Shown here: positions 35,201 through 46,234 of the stretch, one piece after another
Position numbering within the stretch: the stretch's first letter is position 1
How the letters are laid out: each line of letters starts with the position of its first letter
Assembly: GCA_030686995.1 (NCBI GenBank)
Contig: CM060680.1
Span: 84,565,104 to 84,629,103, forward strand
DNA from: Artemisia argyi
Taxonomy: Eukaryota > Streptophyta > Magnoliopsida > Asterales > Asteraceae
Direction: 5' to 3'
DNA length: 64,000 nt
The notes under the pieces: model-generated
What the model was told of the DNA's origin: nothing
Databases searched by the model: none
The model's input: only the letters and a program-made list of their open reading frames with translations
Position numbers and translations under genes: made by a program

Positions 35201-38200
35201 AATTAGAAAGAATCAAACTCTATTGGTATTGTTTGATTAAAGATAACTATGACTTCTTTTCTTCCAAAAGTTATCAAGGTTAGAAATTGAGTATGGCTTG
35301 AATATACTCAATTAGACTCCTAGAAGATTAAATAAGACGTTGTTGTGATGAATCACATTAAGTCTTAAATTGAAGTTCTGAATTTGTTAAGTTACTTATA
35401 AGAAGGTTGTTAACAAAAGAATATCAGGAACTATCAATGTGTATTTGTAATGTCCTAAAAGAGAAAATTGGATTGTTGCTCTAATTGCTAAGTAGTTATA
35501 GATAATCTCTATATTGCTAAAGGCAAGTGGGAGAATTTTATCTAGAAAAGATAGAATTACAAGATACATAATCTTCTAAAACCACACTAGTTAAAATCAT
35601 GATGAGGCTTAACATGTAAATGATAAACCTCAAGATGATGGAATTATCATTCATAGATCCACTTGGATATCTCAGATATTTAATTAATATGCTGATGATT
35701 ATATGATGTTGTATTACCAAAATAATGAATTGGGTGAATTACTCATATTATGAATGTTATAGATGCTGTTCATAAAGATATTCAAATTTAGAAAATTTGG
35801 TTTATCTTAAATTCTTAATAGTTAGAGAATTATGATGAGTTTATTCAAAGATAATGTAACCCTAGTGGTTTAAATCTTTGTGAAATAATCATATGGACAA
35901 AAATTGTACACATATCTTAATGAATATCTTATGACAAGATTATTAATCATACTTAAGCAATTAACTATGATTGAATACTCTTTCTTAAGTACATTAAAGA
36001 TATAAAGATGGTAATTGTCATATTTACATGAATGTGAAATTTGACAATGGAATATCAAAAACTCTTTCTTGAATAATTACTTGAGCGAGGACGATAAGTA
36101 ATCAAAAAGGAGTTTATGAATTCAAGAAAATCTTTGGAAGCGTACAAAATGCAATAATCCATGAATGGATAAATGCATGCATCTAGGAAATTATTATTAT
36201 GATAAATTATTAAATCTATATTTAGGTTTATAATTAAAATAAGGTAATTTCTAAGTATTCCAGAAAGCTAGTGGGAGTATTATGTTATGATTTACTAAAT
36301 CATATATGTTGTATAACATATAAGAGTAACATTCCATATAAGTAAAAGGTTTGACTTAATTTGGAACGAAACGTTACTTGAAAGATTTAGGAAATATAAC
36401 ATTGAAACAAAAGTTTATTATTAAATAAACAAGTGCGGTAAATAAATTCTAAATAGAATATGATATATCATTAGGATAACTAAATGGATATACATATTTG
36501 TAAAGATCAAACATGAATAAAATCTAAGTTTGACTGAAGGATTTTCATGTGCATTATATTATTGTTGTATCATGCTTAAGTGCTTAAATGATTTGACAAT
36601 ATTTGATATCCAATTAAAAGTTATTATATAACTTGTGTAATAAATATTCTAATGGAAAATGTTTGAAATTAGAATAATGATCCTCAAAATGGAATAGCTC
36701 CTAAACATTACACAATGGATATTAAGTTTACGGAAATTTTAAGAGCATATTGTGTTTAATATACAATGATGCTGGTTTAATTGAGATGACACTCAATAAC
36801 TAGTCATGGAAGGATTTCATCCTTATGAATAGCCATGAGAACTAGTTGTGCTTAACTAAGAGCATAGTTGCATTAAACATTAAAGCAATTAGAATACTTT
36901 AAACTTTAAAAGGTTTGAAAGTTTGATTGTCATAAGTTGGTGATTGAGGATATCACACCATTTATAAAAAATTATGTGGCTATATCAAGATAGTTGGATA
37001 TACACATACAAGAATTTTAATTATTGAATTCTTGAAAGAAGTATTCTCAAAATTCGGATAGATCAAAGTTAGTTGAAATAATGCCTTGTCAACAAGAATG
37101 ATTGTCATTGCTTGAGGCATAATTGTCTTCAAGTTATTACTTGAGACAAGATTCATTAACTAGAATTATCATGCATTGATCTATTTAGTGTTTGGATAAA
37201 GGACATTAAGCAATTATTATTTATAATGAATTAAAATACTTAGTATGTTTGTTTTCATTAATAATAAATTGTGTCCTATATTTGCATGTTTAAATCCGTG
37301 AATAACTTATGTTGTTCTAAATTGTCCATTGTCGATTAATGATATGGGAATATCATTAAACTAAGACAAATCTGAGTATTGGTTAAGAATATACTTGAAA
37401 GTATATTGATGCGTTGACATACCAATTTCACATGATATTCGATGAATTGAATATTGGACTTATCCCAATAATATGAATTAATATTTAATGTGAGAATCAT
37501 ATTTAAAGTTATCCTCAGACTTGAGATACCAGATAAGTGTCATGGATGTAGTGCATTTTTGTGAAGCAATCTACCGCTCACCGTAACAGGGAGTCATAAG
37601 GGTTGTTTTCAGAAGTGTTGCAAAGTTCATGGGTTATTCTTGTAGTCAAGAGAGAATTTGTTCCTTCTGATTTGTTCAGAAGTTTAATACTGCTGGGCCC
37701 CTCGTAGGGTTGACAAAATGTTTGCGTGGCCACGCCCAAAGTCTATCTGGAATACGTTCAGATGTTTTGGTAATTTTGTTCAATTATAAAGAGACGAGAA
37801 ACATAAATTTAATAAAGAACCTCACATCTTTATTAATGTAGTATTAGAAACAAAAGGATAATTATAATGATGAATCATTAAAGGTTTTTTCCAGAAAACC
37901 TAGCTCGGATTGAACTAGGGGCATTGGAGTGTTGCAAGACGCTAACCAATGTCATTTTACTATTAATAGATATCCAAGTGGGAGCTGTTAAATATATGGA
38001 TAAATATTAATATGTAAATGTCTAGTATCGAACCCGAGACCTCGGGATTGCACACTTTACAAACAAGAATAATGAATAATAAATATATATATGTTAAACG
38101 TATCGTATATATATATTTATAAAACACTTAATGGACTAAATGGTCGTTAGTTATTAACCGTATGGACTAACTATCATTAGTATTGAAAGATAAGGACTAG

Positions 38201-40880
38201 AGTGTAACTTGGGTGTCAAGAAGGATCTAGAATCCCTTGTGGGATGCTATGGCCGGTCGAACAAGGGTGGGTCAAGCCCAACCCATGTTTGCTTGGTCAC
38301 CAAGAAATCCTCTAGTATATATACAAGGCCAAGGATTAGGGTTTCACATCTTTTGTGCACACACTCTAACCCTAAATCTTGTTTTCTTTCTTTGCTTCTT
38401 GTGGCCGATCGACTCATCCCCAACCTTAGGGTTTGGATCGATTTTCCATGAGCTAAAACATTAGTGTTTTGTTTACTTGCAACAAACCTTTATTCGTTGG
38501 TAGTTTGTGTGTACAAGAACGAGGTAATTACTTACTTTAGTAATTATCAAGGGATCGATTAACAAAACGGTAAGGGGTTAATCATTGATCCATATAAACC
38601 CTAATTAGGGTTCTTCATATTGTTAAAGACAATTGCTTTTGATTCTTGTTCGGGCTAGAATCACCACGGTACGTTCTTATTTATGTTTTAGTTAATATTT
38701 ATGTGTTATACTTGATCCTACGCTTCCGCATACGTGTGCACTTTGATTTATATGATTGTCATGGTTATTGAATTCTAACACACAGTACACCTCCTTATGG
38801 CATCATAATGAGATTTCTACATATTATGATTTAAAGACGAGTAAACAACGAAATATTAGTTCTAGCAAACTTTGTTTTGTAATCAATCCAATATTATGTG
38901 GTGGTCTGAATTTATATGATTTGTGTCTAATACTGACAAATATAATACTTCTATACGTGAATGTCCCACAAACTATAGTCATATCTTTACCTGGCCTTAA
39001 AGTATGTCATAATGAAGTAGATATATCCGAAGTAAACATGCTATAGAAACCTGGGGCAAGGGAATGCTGCATGGAAACACCTGATGAGGATCGTTTTTTC
39101 GGGTTGGGGATATGAGTGACAATGTGAGCTGGGAAGGTTCGAAAAATAATGCTAAAGTATAAACATATATTAACTAAAGAACTTCCTAAGGTGATGTTCA
39201 CAATTACAATCAGTAACTTATATATACTATACATTATGGCATTTGGAGCCACAAAAGAATTTGATAAACTACTAAGAGTTTATACAGGCACTAATACTTG
39301 TGTGAGAATCAGCATACTTAATTATATCCAACATTTTACTTGAGTTATCATTCTAAAACTAAACGGAGACTTACTTCTTCCATCACTAGTTTGACAGATT
39401 CGCTGACAATATTCATTAATCGGTCATCATCTACTCCAGAGTCTCGAAGCTCTTGAACAGCAAGATCACCAACATCTGTTAAGACTCTAGGATCATCAAT
39501 CTCCTTACCTGCATTAAATAAGATTGTTCATTTTATGTGTGTGTTCAAACACGTAACAGGCAAAGACAACAAAAATAGTAAGGTGCAATCATGTCGGCTC
39601 CATTTTATTTTAGATCAACAATAACACTGTATGCCTCCTAGTAGTAAAAAAAATACAAGCCTCAAAATGAACGTGAATTACGTAAGTCAACACCTTCTGT
39701 ATAATCTCCAATAGAGATGGAAGATGGGCGGGTTGGTTAACAGGTTTGGGTCTCACTGATAATTTTTGTCTGATCGTTTTAATTTAGAGTTTTTCTTTAG
39801 AAGCTTGTAAACTTTTTACCTATTGAACCTGTCTCCTTTTACCTAAATTATTGGTCTGGTCCATTTGACCAGTTAGATAAAACACAAACCCAATCAACCC
39901 ATTTATAAGTTGATGGGTCGCAAATTGTAACCTCTAATTATTTGAGTGGGTCATGAAAAGTCATCAATTGTTGTCAAGTTAGATAACAAGCTCAATGAAA
40001 ATGATTTAGTACATCTCCCGAACATTGTGACCAGTGACAAGATCAGCAACTCTCCGACTGGAGCAAAGCGATAGGATGTATAAAATAAACAAACTAGCAA
40101 GACATTTATCTAAAAAAAAAACCAAGTTCCCTTATCCATTTGTTACTTAAGAAAGTTTAAAAGCACCGAGAACGATTTGTTTACCTTCCTCTGTAGATGG
40201 ATTTGTGCTGTCACACCAGATGGCCTCTCGTATCCATGGTGGAGCAAATGCAGGACCTTGAAGAAATGATGAATTATGCCCAAGAGGAACTCCAAGAAGA
40301 GCCGTTGTAGCTTTAGCACCACCCAACGCTCGGATTAGCCCACCCTTGAAAAAAATATGAATATTCAATTGCCAAAACTCTCCATCTATAAAAAAAAAAA
40401 GCTACTGTGGCAGCAAAGAACTTATATATATTTCAGTTGCAGCACAATGTACAATACCATATATAATAGTTATAGATAAGTTTATGTTAAGTTTATGTTT
40501 TACTAGTTTATGATCAGGCACAACTTTACATTGTGTACAGAGTTGCAGGTTCTAATTAAACATTCTGAAATTTACATTTTTTTTCAGTAACAGTCGATGA
40601 CATTACATGCAAAGATATGTCTGAAGTAAATATGAAAGTAACAAAGATGACGAAATGAAATGCTGAGAGTCTTGATGGGAATCTTCAAATTTACACGCAA
40701 TGTATGAAAATATAGTCCCCTGCTGAATATACGTAAAATGAAATCAGGATATACCTTGAGTTTTGCCTTCTCACGAATAAGACTAAGAGATGCCTCAATG
40801 ACTCGACTCTGGCACTTCTCTTTCAAATCTTTAGGAACATTATGTAAATTGCGAACACCTCTTCTTGCAATGTTCAGCAT
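29287..40880 (-). CDS. ARGAH: Arginase copy A, mitochondrial type (336 aa, six coding exons)
   Basis: Hydrolyses L-arginine to L-ornithine and urea; plant arginases act in mitochondria, and the N-terminus (MLNIARRGVRNLH) is Arg-rich. Coding exons in order: 40755-40880, 40185-40344, 39375-39508, 30856-31065, 29674-29784, 29287-29556, with GT-AG borders and consistent phase. Metal ligands are present: GGDHS H152; HLDAHPD D176, H178, D180; SIDVDCLDP D261, D263. Oddities against copy B and my recollection of other plant arginases: IWCDSTN for IWCGSTN, PPWIREA for PPRIREA, GLIRAL for ELVRGL, and a 9 bp insertion adding S316-I318 (VDGMSGITAM). Intron 3 is 8.3 kb because an LTR element lies in it. 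Open and plausible as a gene; expression unknown. Confidence 0.9.
30080..30812. mobile_element. Possible hAT-like MITE in arginase A intron 4, shared with copy B
   Basis: The left end is TAGAGGTGGAAATT. The right end, reverse-complemented, is TAGAGGTCGCAACTT. Similar CCTTTC words lie outside both ends. The paralogous segment in copy B (about 57370-57672) has the same ends, so the insertion predates the duplication. Copy A holds about 420 extra bases (roughly 30226-30646) flanked by AACTA-like words, so either A gained or B lost that block. Confidence 0.4.
31180..31974 (+). repeat. 5' LTR of the LARD-like element
   Basis: TGTTAAATAT to GAATTCTAACA, 795 bp, with TATATATA at 31510-31517 as the likely promoter box. 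Three substitutions separate it from the 3' LTR (in TAATACGTAAATG, CTCGAGATTG and GCTTTTTATTC). Confidence 0.95.
31976..31990 (+). other. Primer-binding-like site of the LARD-like element
   Basis: TGGCATCACGAGCCA directly after the 5' LTR resembles the usual TGGTATCAGAGCCA with one substitution and one inserted base. Confidence 0.6.
33176..34699 (+). repeat. Internal direct repeats of about 98 bp in the LARD-like element
   Basis: A unit starting TTTAGTAAACGTGAGACGCA, continuing through TGCGTGAGACCA to CAGTTTCTAA.TTAGAC, occurs at about 33176-33273 and again at about 34602-34699, with scattered differences. It is one of few conserved internal structures in the element. Confidence 0.75.
37977..37985 (+). 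other. Polypurine-like tract before the 3' LTR of the LARD-like element
   Basis: AGTGGGAGC abuts the 3' LTR at 37986. The same AGTGGGAG octamer occurs five more times inside the element (34174, 34232, 34467, 35526, 36270). Confidence 0.75.
37986..38780 (+). repeat. 3' LTR of the LARD-like element
   Basis: 795 bp, same ends as the 5' LTR, three substitutions, followed by the CACAG duplication. The 75-80 codon open frames at the same offset in both LTRs are shadows of this repeat. Confidence 0.95.
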
Positions 40881-40897
40881 GTTTTGTTAGACACGTA

Positions 40898-42455
40898 TCT
40901 GTTTGGTTGGTTGGTTTTTTCAAGAATAAACAAAACAAGTAATCATTATTATACGGAGTAATATGTAATGTAATTGCAAAGGCTTAGATAAAAGAATATA
41001 TTAGTGAGTCGCCACCTTAAGTTCATGCACAGAAATTATCAAAAAGAAAATAATACGTAAATTACTTATGAGCCACGTCATCTTTTAAAAGGATCAAATC
41101 TCGGACAAATAGATAAAAATCATTACAAGTTATAATATGATTATGATTAAGAGACGCAAAATTCAAAACCCGAGCAAATCGATACCATAAACGTTAACAA
41201 ATAAATTAGTGTAAAATAAATAACATTTGAACATGATAAAATCTAAATAAGAATATGGAAATTTAAAGGATAGAATTGTTACCTAGGTAGAAATGAGTAA
41301 GGATATGAGTGTAGTACGTGATGATAAATGTATATTGGTGGTCGCAATTTATAACCAAGAGAGATAGTGATAGGAGTACAATGTTTTCCTCGTTTGTTTT
41401 GGCGGGTTCAATAATACGGTTTATCTGTCTTTTTGTGACTAGCATTATTGGTGGTCACAATTTATAACCAATATTTTCCACGTTTGTTTAATAAATACCT
41501 TAATTTTTATCAAATATCCGATTGTATGGTCTGAAGAGGCTTACTTATCTTATTGTTTTGTATGATTCAATAATACGGCTTATCTATCTTTGGTTTCATT
41601 GCTTGTTATTTTGTCTAGTTCAATAATACGGCTTATCCTAATGAGTTTTACGGACCCACTAGATAGAGATCAATGTCTTGGATCTAATGTGGGATCCGCT
41701 CAAGGGCTTACTGGTTTAGGTAAATATTTAATGCGTTCTTCGACCGAAGAAGTCATTTTTGGAGGAGAAACTATGCGTTTTTGAGATCTGTGTGCTCTTG
41801 GAAAATAATTATTCTTGCGAAATCATCATGATTTTGATTTGACCTTTGATGCAAAATTTACATGTTAAATTTGTAGGCATTGCAAGGAAAAATGTTTACG
41901 GGTTAAAGACAAAAAAATTTATAAAAGTTTAAGAATTAAACAATATTTAAAATAATTTATTGATAGATTTTGTTAAATTTTTTTAATCAGTGATATAATA
42001 ATCTACTAACTTTACTCAATTTTAAGTCATTTTAAGTTTCAAGAATGAAGATAAACTCTTTATAAGTAATAAAGATTTTATTTTTTTTTTATTTTATTTT
42101 TTTATTTTTTATTTTTTTAAGTTAGTGTAAATGTAGTAATAGAGTATTAAAGAAAATTGTAATGTGAATGAATTGTAATATGCAAAGAGAATTATAAATG
42201 TAATCTAATCTTTTATATAATAAGCGAAAAGAATTAATTAAAACTAAACCTTTCGCATCCACCAATATAAGAGCTCGATTGCAAAATCGAGTCATCATAT
42301 TATCCAATTAAAAAGTCGAAATTAAACCAATTGGTCAACATGTATAAAAAACGTTTTTCATTAAAAACACCTAAAGTTTATTGCGTCAAAAAAAATGGAG
42401 TAATTAATAAAACTTTATTTGTTAAATTTTAATTAATTTATATTGACTTAAGTAA
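40898..42455 (-). promoter_or_regulatory. Arginase A 5' UTR intron and upstream region
   Basis: A conserved donor (minus CCTAG|GTAACA, border at 41283) and a likely acceptor (CAG at 40899-40901) suggest a 5' UTR intron of about 380 bp, with a short 5' UTR exon above 41283. Where copy B has TTTTATATATTTTT upstream of this exon, copy A has only AATATACATTTA, so the promoter box may be weaker. Sequence similarity to copy B continues to about 42455. The region contains a plastid psbC fragment. Exact transcription start not determinable. Confidence 0.5.
41635..41801 (+). pseudogene. psbC: Plastid psbC (photosystem II CP43) fragment, nuclear plastid insertion
   Basis: The + strand encodes pieces of CP43: NEFYGP-like start, [34 protein letters not shown] and then W-to-stop (TTTTTGAGAT). 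Relative to the plastid gene as I know it, about 36 bases are missing between the GPT and RDQ regions. Many differences are C-to-T or G-to-A, the pattern of decay in methylated nuclear DNA. It lies about 350-520 bp upstream of the arginase A 5' UTR exon and is absent from the matching region of copy B. Non-functional as a gene. Confidence 0.88.
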
Positions 42456-42646
42456 ACTTATCGCACGCCCTTTATCATAAATTATCATATTATGTATTAT
42501 GATGTACCCTCTAGCCGGATGTTTAATCATTGGCCACTTCTTCTTTAATACACCAAAAGCTCGTACCACATCAATCCTTACTGCTTCGTGCTTTGTCTTA
42601 TACAATATTCATTTGTGATCATTCGTCCCTAGATTTTTTATGGACT

Positions 42647-44147
42647 TTGTAGAACCGTAGAGGGGATTGAATACAGTCTTTTTGGCTTCTTCAAAGTTTA
42701 TTAACTTCAAGCCTCAAAGATTAATGTGTGATTGCACAACAATTGCAACAATAATAATCATAACCAAAGTATATAAAGCGAGTAAAGAGACACCACGATA
42801 TATTGGTTCGGGATAGGGGGTTTATATTATCCGTACATCTAGTTGCGAATTCACGACACGATACAATTGCACTAGTATAATCTTTCGGTGGACTACAGGT
42901 CATTACAACTTCATTCCACCGATATGCACTAAGATTGACGCTCACAAAAAAGAGCTACTCTCAACGGTATTCCGCCCTCGGAAATCACCCAAAAGAATTT
43001 CATGATTCGACTTAACCACTAAGACCACTAAGACTACAAAGAACTTCCCCTGGAATTATCAAACCCTAACTAGAACACCACCAATCTAGGCTTGGTCACA
43101 AAGACACAAGACTTCCCTTACAACCAAATCGAATGAATAAATGTTTGATTATTCAATCAAGTCCTAACCTAACCTAGAGACTCGATTCTAATATAAAGGG
43201 TATAGAGAAGAATACCCTCGACACAATTCAAAAGAGTGGATTAGGTTCTTGTGAATCTTCCCTTGCGGAGAATGTGTTCTTTCAGAGATGATAAGAGAGA
43301 AAGATTAAGAACACAAGATAGACTTAGAGGGTAGAGAGAAAACAAATTAGAGAGAAAGAATGAATGGCAAGGGGTAAGGAATACAATAGGTAAGGTGGGG
43401 TATTTATAGGCCAAAATCCCAAAATGGTAGAAAATGTTAACGAGCCAGCAGCGCGCTAGAATCCCGTTACTATCTTCTGCAGGATTTTTTTTCTTTTAAA
43501 TACCCGGCCTTGCCAAACTCCCAATTGTACTTCACACTTTGAGCTTTCCATTATTCATACTCAAGGTCAACCTACTCAAATAGCCATTTGATGAAATCAT
43601 TTGTGAAGTGTTTAAAAGACTGTTTGTGGTTTATATCTAATTATCAAAGAGAGAAAGAGAGAAGGAACAATTGGATAAGGGTAGTTTATGTATTCCTCAC
43701 ATGACGTAGATAGAAAAGAAGATTATGCTAAGGGAATATTCCTTTCTTGGTAAGGAAGTGTGGATGTTGAGAGTTAGAGAGAGAGATAGAAAATTTGAAT
43801 TTCAAATTGAAATTGTGAGAGATAGGATAAAAGTTAACCATGGTTGAGTTAGGTGAGTTGACATAAGTTAGAAGAAGGGATATGCCAAAAGAATATGTCA
43901 TTTCTTGGAGAGGAAGGATAAGAAGTGAGTTGGCATGGATGTGATGGGGAGCCTTTGCTCAAATTCAAATTTCAAACTCAATATATCACATGTGCTTGAA
44001 ATAGTGAAGGTGAGTTGTATGAATGTGAAGTTAATGTAATGGGAAACCTATGTTGTAAATTCAAACTTGAATGTTGGAAGTGAGTGAGTTGGCAAAGAGT
44101 ATGAGGGAAGGAATGAGTGATGTATGTCTGTGAGATTTGAATTTGAA

Positions 44148-44201
<54 letters not shown>

Positions 44202-45240
44202 TGAGAGTGAGAAGTATATGAGGTAAGTTGAGTATGTGTGTGTGTGTGTGTGTGTGAGAGAGAGTGAATGAAATTCAAATTCAAATTGAGTTTGTGAGTG
44301 TATGGTGAAGTGAGGAAGAGAATGAATAGTGAATGTGTGGAGCAGGATGTTTTGATGTGAGAGAAGAAGAGAATGTTGGAATGTAAGGAGACAAAGGTAC
44401 AATGAAGTAAGTGTAAGGGAATATTAGGAATGTTAGAGATAAGATTTAGGAGATTTTGAAATGGTTTAAGGTCTATTTGATGAAGATGTTAATCAAGGGA
44501 TTGTTTATAGGATTAAACACATTGTCATTAAGAAAGAAAATAGTTTAGACAATAATGATTATGGAGGGTGTTTGGGATAATGCAAAGGATAATCAATTTC
44601 AAAATAACTCAACGTCAAGTATTCGCAATATCATAATTCGTGATTAGCCAACATTTGACGTAATCAATAATCATCTTGATGAAATAAGCTAAGTGATTTG
44701 CATCATAAGTAAAGCATGTCCCATAATAGGAAAGGATGCATTTGCGCAAATAGACCTTTTAACTTTGTTTGACCAATAAGGGAGTAAACCCGTTACGTGA
44801 TTAGAGAAGACGTAAACACGGATTATAGTCATATAAATACTTTCATTTGATGTTATGTGAAAGGTATAAGTCCCCTAGGTTTGGAAAAGCCTTGGCTAGA
44901 GACGTTTGATAAAATACTTGAGTTAGCGTTTTATTAAAAACGGGAGGTATTGATTTTAATCCCTTTAAGTCTAAAACTCGTTTCTAGTGTTCCCAATAAC
45001 TCTATTATCATATACATACCTATAATTAAAGATCCACAATTATCTGGTAAGGGAAAAGCCGACTTTCAAAAAATGAGACGGTCCAAGATCCAAAGCTGGC
45101 TCGTTGGAGCGCCGGCAGCACGCCAGACCCAGTTTTGGGTCATTTTTGTTTTTGGCTGTCGTTTGTAAATTTATGTGTTTGTGAAGGTTTATTTGTTATC
45201 ATTAAAACATAAAGGAGACATAATCAATGTTGCACCAACA
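42647..45240 (-). mobile_element. Long LTR (about 2.6 kb) of a Sirevirus-like element, minus orientation
   Basis: Read on the minus strand it begins TGTTGGTGCAACATTG at 45240 and ends CCCCTCTACGGTTCTACA at 42647, so it has TG...CA ends. Immediately outside its start (45241-45260, plus strand) is the complement of a CATCAAAAGGGAGTAAAT polypurine-type tract, making this the 3' LTR. A minus-strand TATAAATA lies near 43412. It contains GA and TG microsatellites. The outer flank at 42646 shows no primer-binding site, as expected for a 3' LTR. The matching 5' LTR was not identified. Confidence 0.6.
44151..44256. repeat. (GA)n and (TG)n microsatellites
   Basis: GA repeats span 44151-44196 and TG repeats about 44235-44256, inside the long LTR. 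Ser/Leu/His-rich antisense open frames over this region are low-complexity artefacts. Confidence 0.93.
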
Positions 45241-45936
45241 ATTTACTCCCTTTTGATGACGACAAATAAATTCCGAAAGCAAATAAAATTACAATACGTA
45301 GCGAAGATTAAGACCACCTTTGTTGTAGCTTATGTCTTGACCTTGCCTTGTAATTTGGTGAAGCTTGACTTTGTCTTCACTTGAGCTCGTGCTCTTTTGC
45401 TTTCTTTCTCCCTCTTTTGTCGAATAAAAAAGGCATGATCTTATCTTGATCTTTCACTAGAAAGATTTTTTTCCCCCGATATTGTGCTCCCTTTAGATCA
45501 TTGCTCCCCTTTGATCGTTGCTCCCCCTTGTTCCAAGACGGGGATCCATGGGTCAAGAGCATCACCTTTGTGGTTTTCTTGGCTATACAAGAAACATACA
45601 ACATGCAACAAACAAACAATTCTCACATGTAGTCCAAAATAGGTTAGGTAACCATTTAGATACTTGCAACATGGGTTAGTCCACACATTTTAAATTATTA
45701 TGCATGACAAACCATCTTAAATTCAAAAGATGTCATTCCATTTTACGCATACATGAACAAAATATGCAACATTCTTTATGATACAAGAATTATCCTAATA
45801 CTTTCTACAAAAACACTATACTAGCACTTGCTAGCCACATGAAGTAAGTAGTCTATCCATCTAAGTAACCCCTAGCTTTTCCTTCCCCTTCATCTTTTTC
45901 TCCTTCTCTTTCATTCATGAATAGATAAAAGCATCA
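45241..45936 (-). mobile_element. Internal 3' remnant of the minus-strand Sirevirus-like element
   Basis: About 700 bp remains between the 3' LTR and the next LTR fragment. On the minus strand it carries polypurine-like motifs AAGGGGGAGCAACG, AAAGGGGAGCAATG and AAAGGGAGCAC in a 17-base tandem arrangement (plus strand 45486-45535), followed by the tract at the LTR. An 80-codon minus frame (45377-45619) covers part of it but shows no known domain. The rest of the element is missing. Confidence 0.5.
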
Positions 45937-46234
45937 TGTAGAAACGTAGAAAGGGGGAGGGGGTGAATACGTTTTTGTTTAAATCTAGAAACCTTTTGTA
46001 TCAAATTCCAAATCAAGTGTTTTGCGAAATATGAATAGTGGTTACAACAAGTATAACAACTATATATACATCGTAGATTATGTCACAAACATAAATACAA
46101 TATATTTACCAAGCCATGACACACATATTATCAACAAAACATAAATAACCAATCATACAAACATAAGCATGACATAAACATAATAATAAGCAATTAAAGC
46201 GAATGTAATGTAAATCAATAAGTAAAAGAAATCG
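45937..46234 (-). mobile_element. LTR fragment of a related element, interrupted by a solo LTR
   Basis: The plus strand starts TGTAGAAACGTAGAAAGGGGG, the same style as the LTR at 42647 (minus-strand LTR end ...CCCCCTTTCTACGTTTCTACA). It is cut at 46234 by the solo LTR insertion and appears to continue at 49784 after the AATCG duplication. Confidence 0.5.

Larger units (their letters stand above)
31175..38785 (+). mobile_element. Non-autonomous 7.6 kb LTR retrotransposon (LARD-like) in arginase A intron 3
   Basis: The element (31180-38780, 7,601 bp) has two 795 bp LTRs and a 5 bp duplication CACAG (31175-31179 and 38781-38785). The same position in arginase B (TGTACACAGTATACC, near 58050-58064) has a single CACAG, giving a clean empty site. 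A primer-binding-like GTGGCATCACGAGCC follows the 5' LTR and AAGTGGGAGC precedes the 3' LTR. The 6,011 bp interior is very AT-rich, and I find no frame above about 75 codons and no gag or pol motif. The LTRs differ at only three positions, so a coding-dead element moved recently, presumably with proteins from a relative. Lineage: copia-like by ends, not proven. Confidence 0.92.

Noticed and set aside
44048..44402. Minus frames rich in Ser-Leu and His-Thr
   Set aside because: Translations of GA and TG microsatellites inside an LTR.
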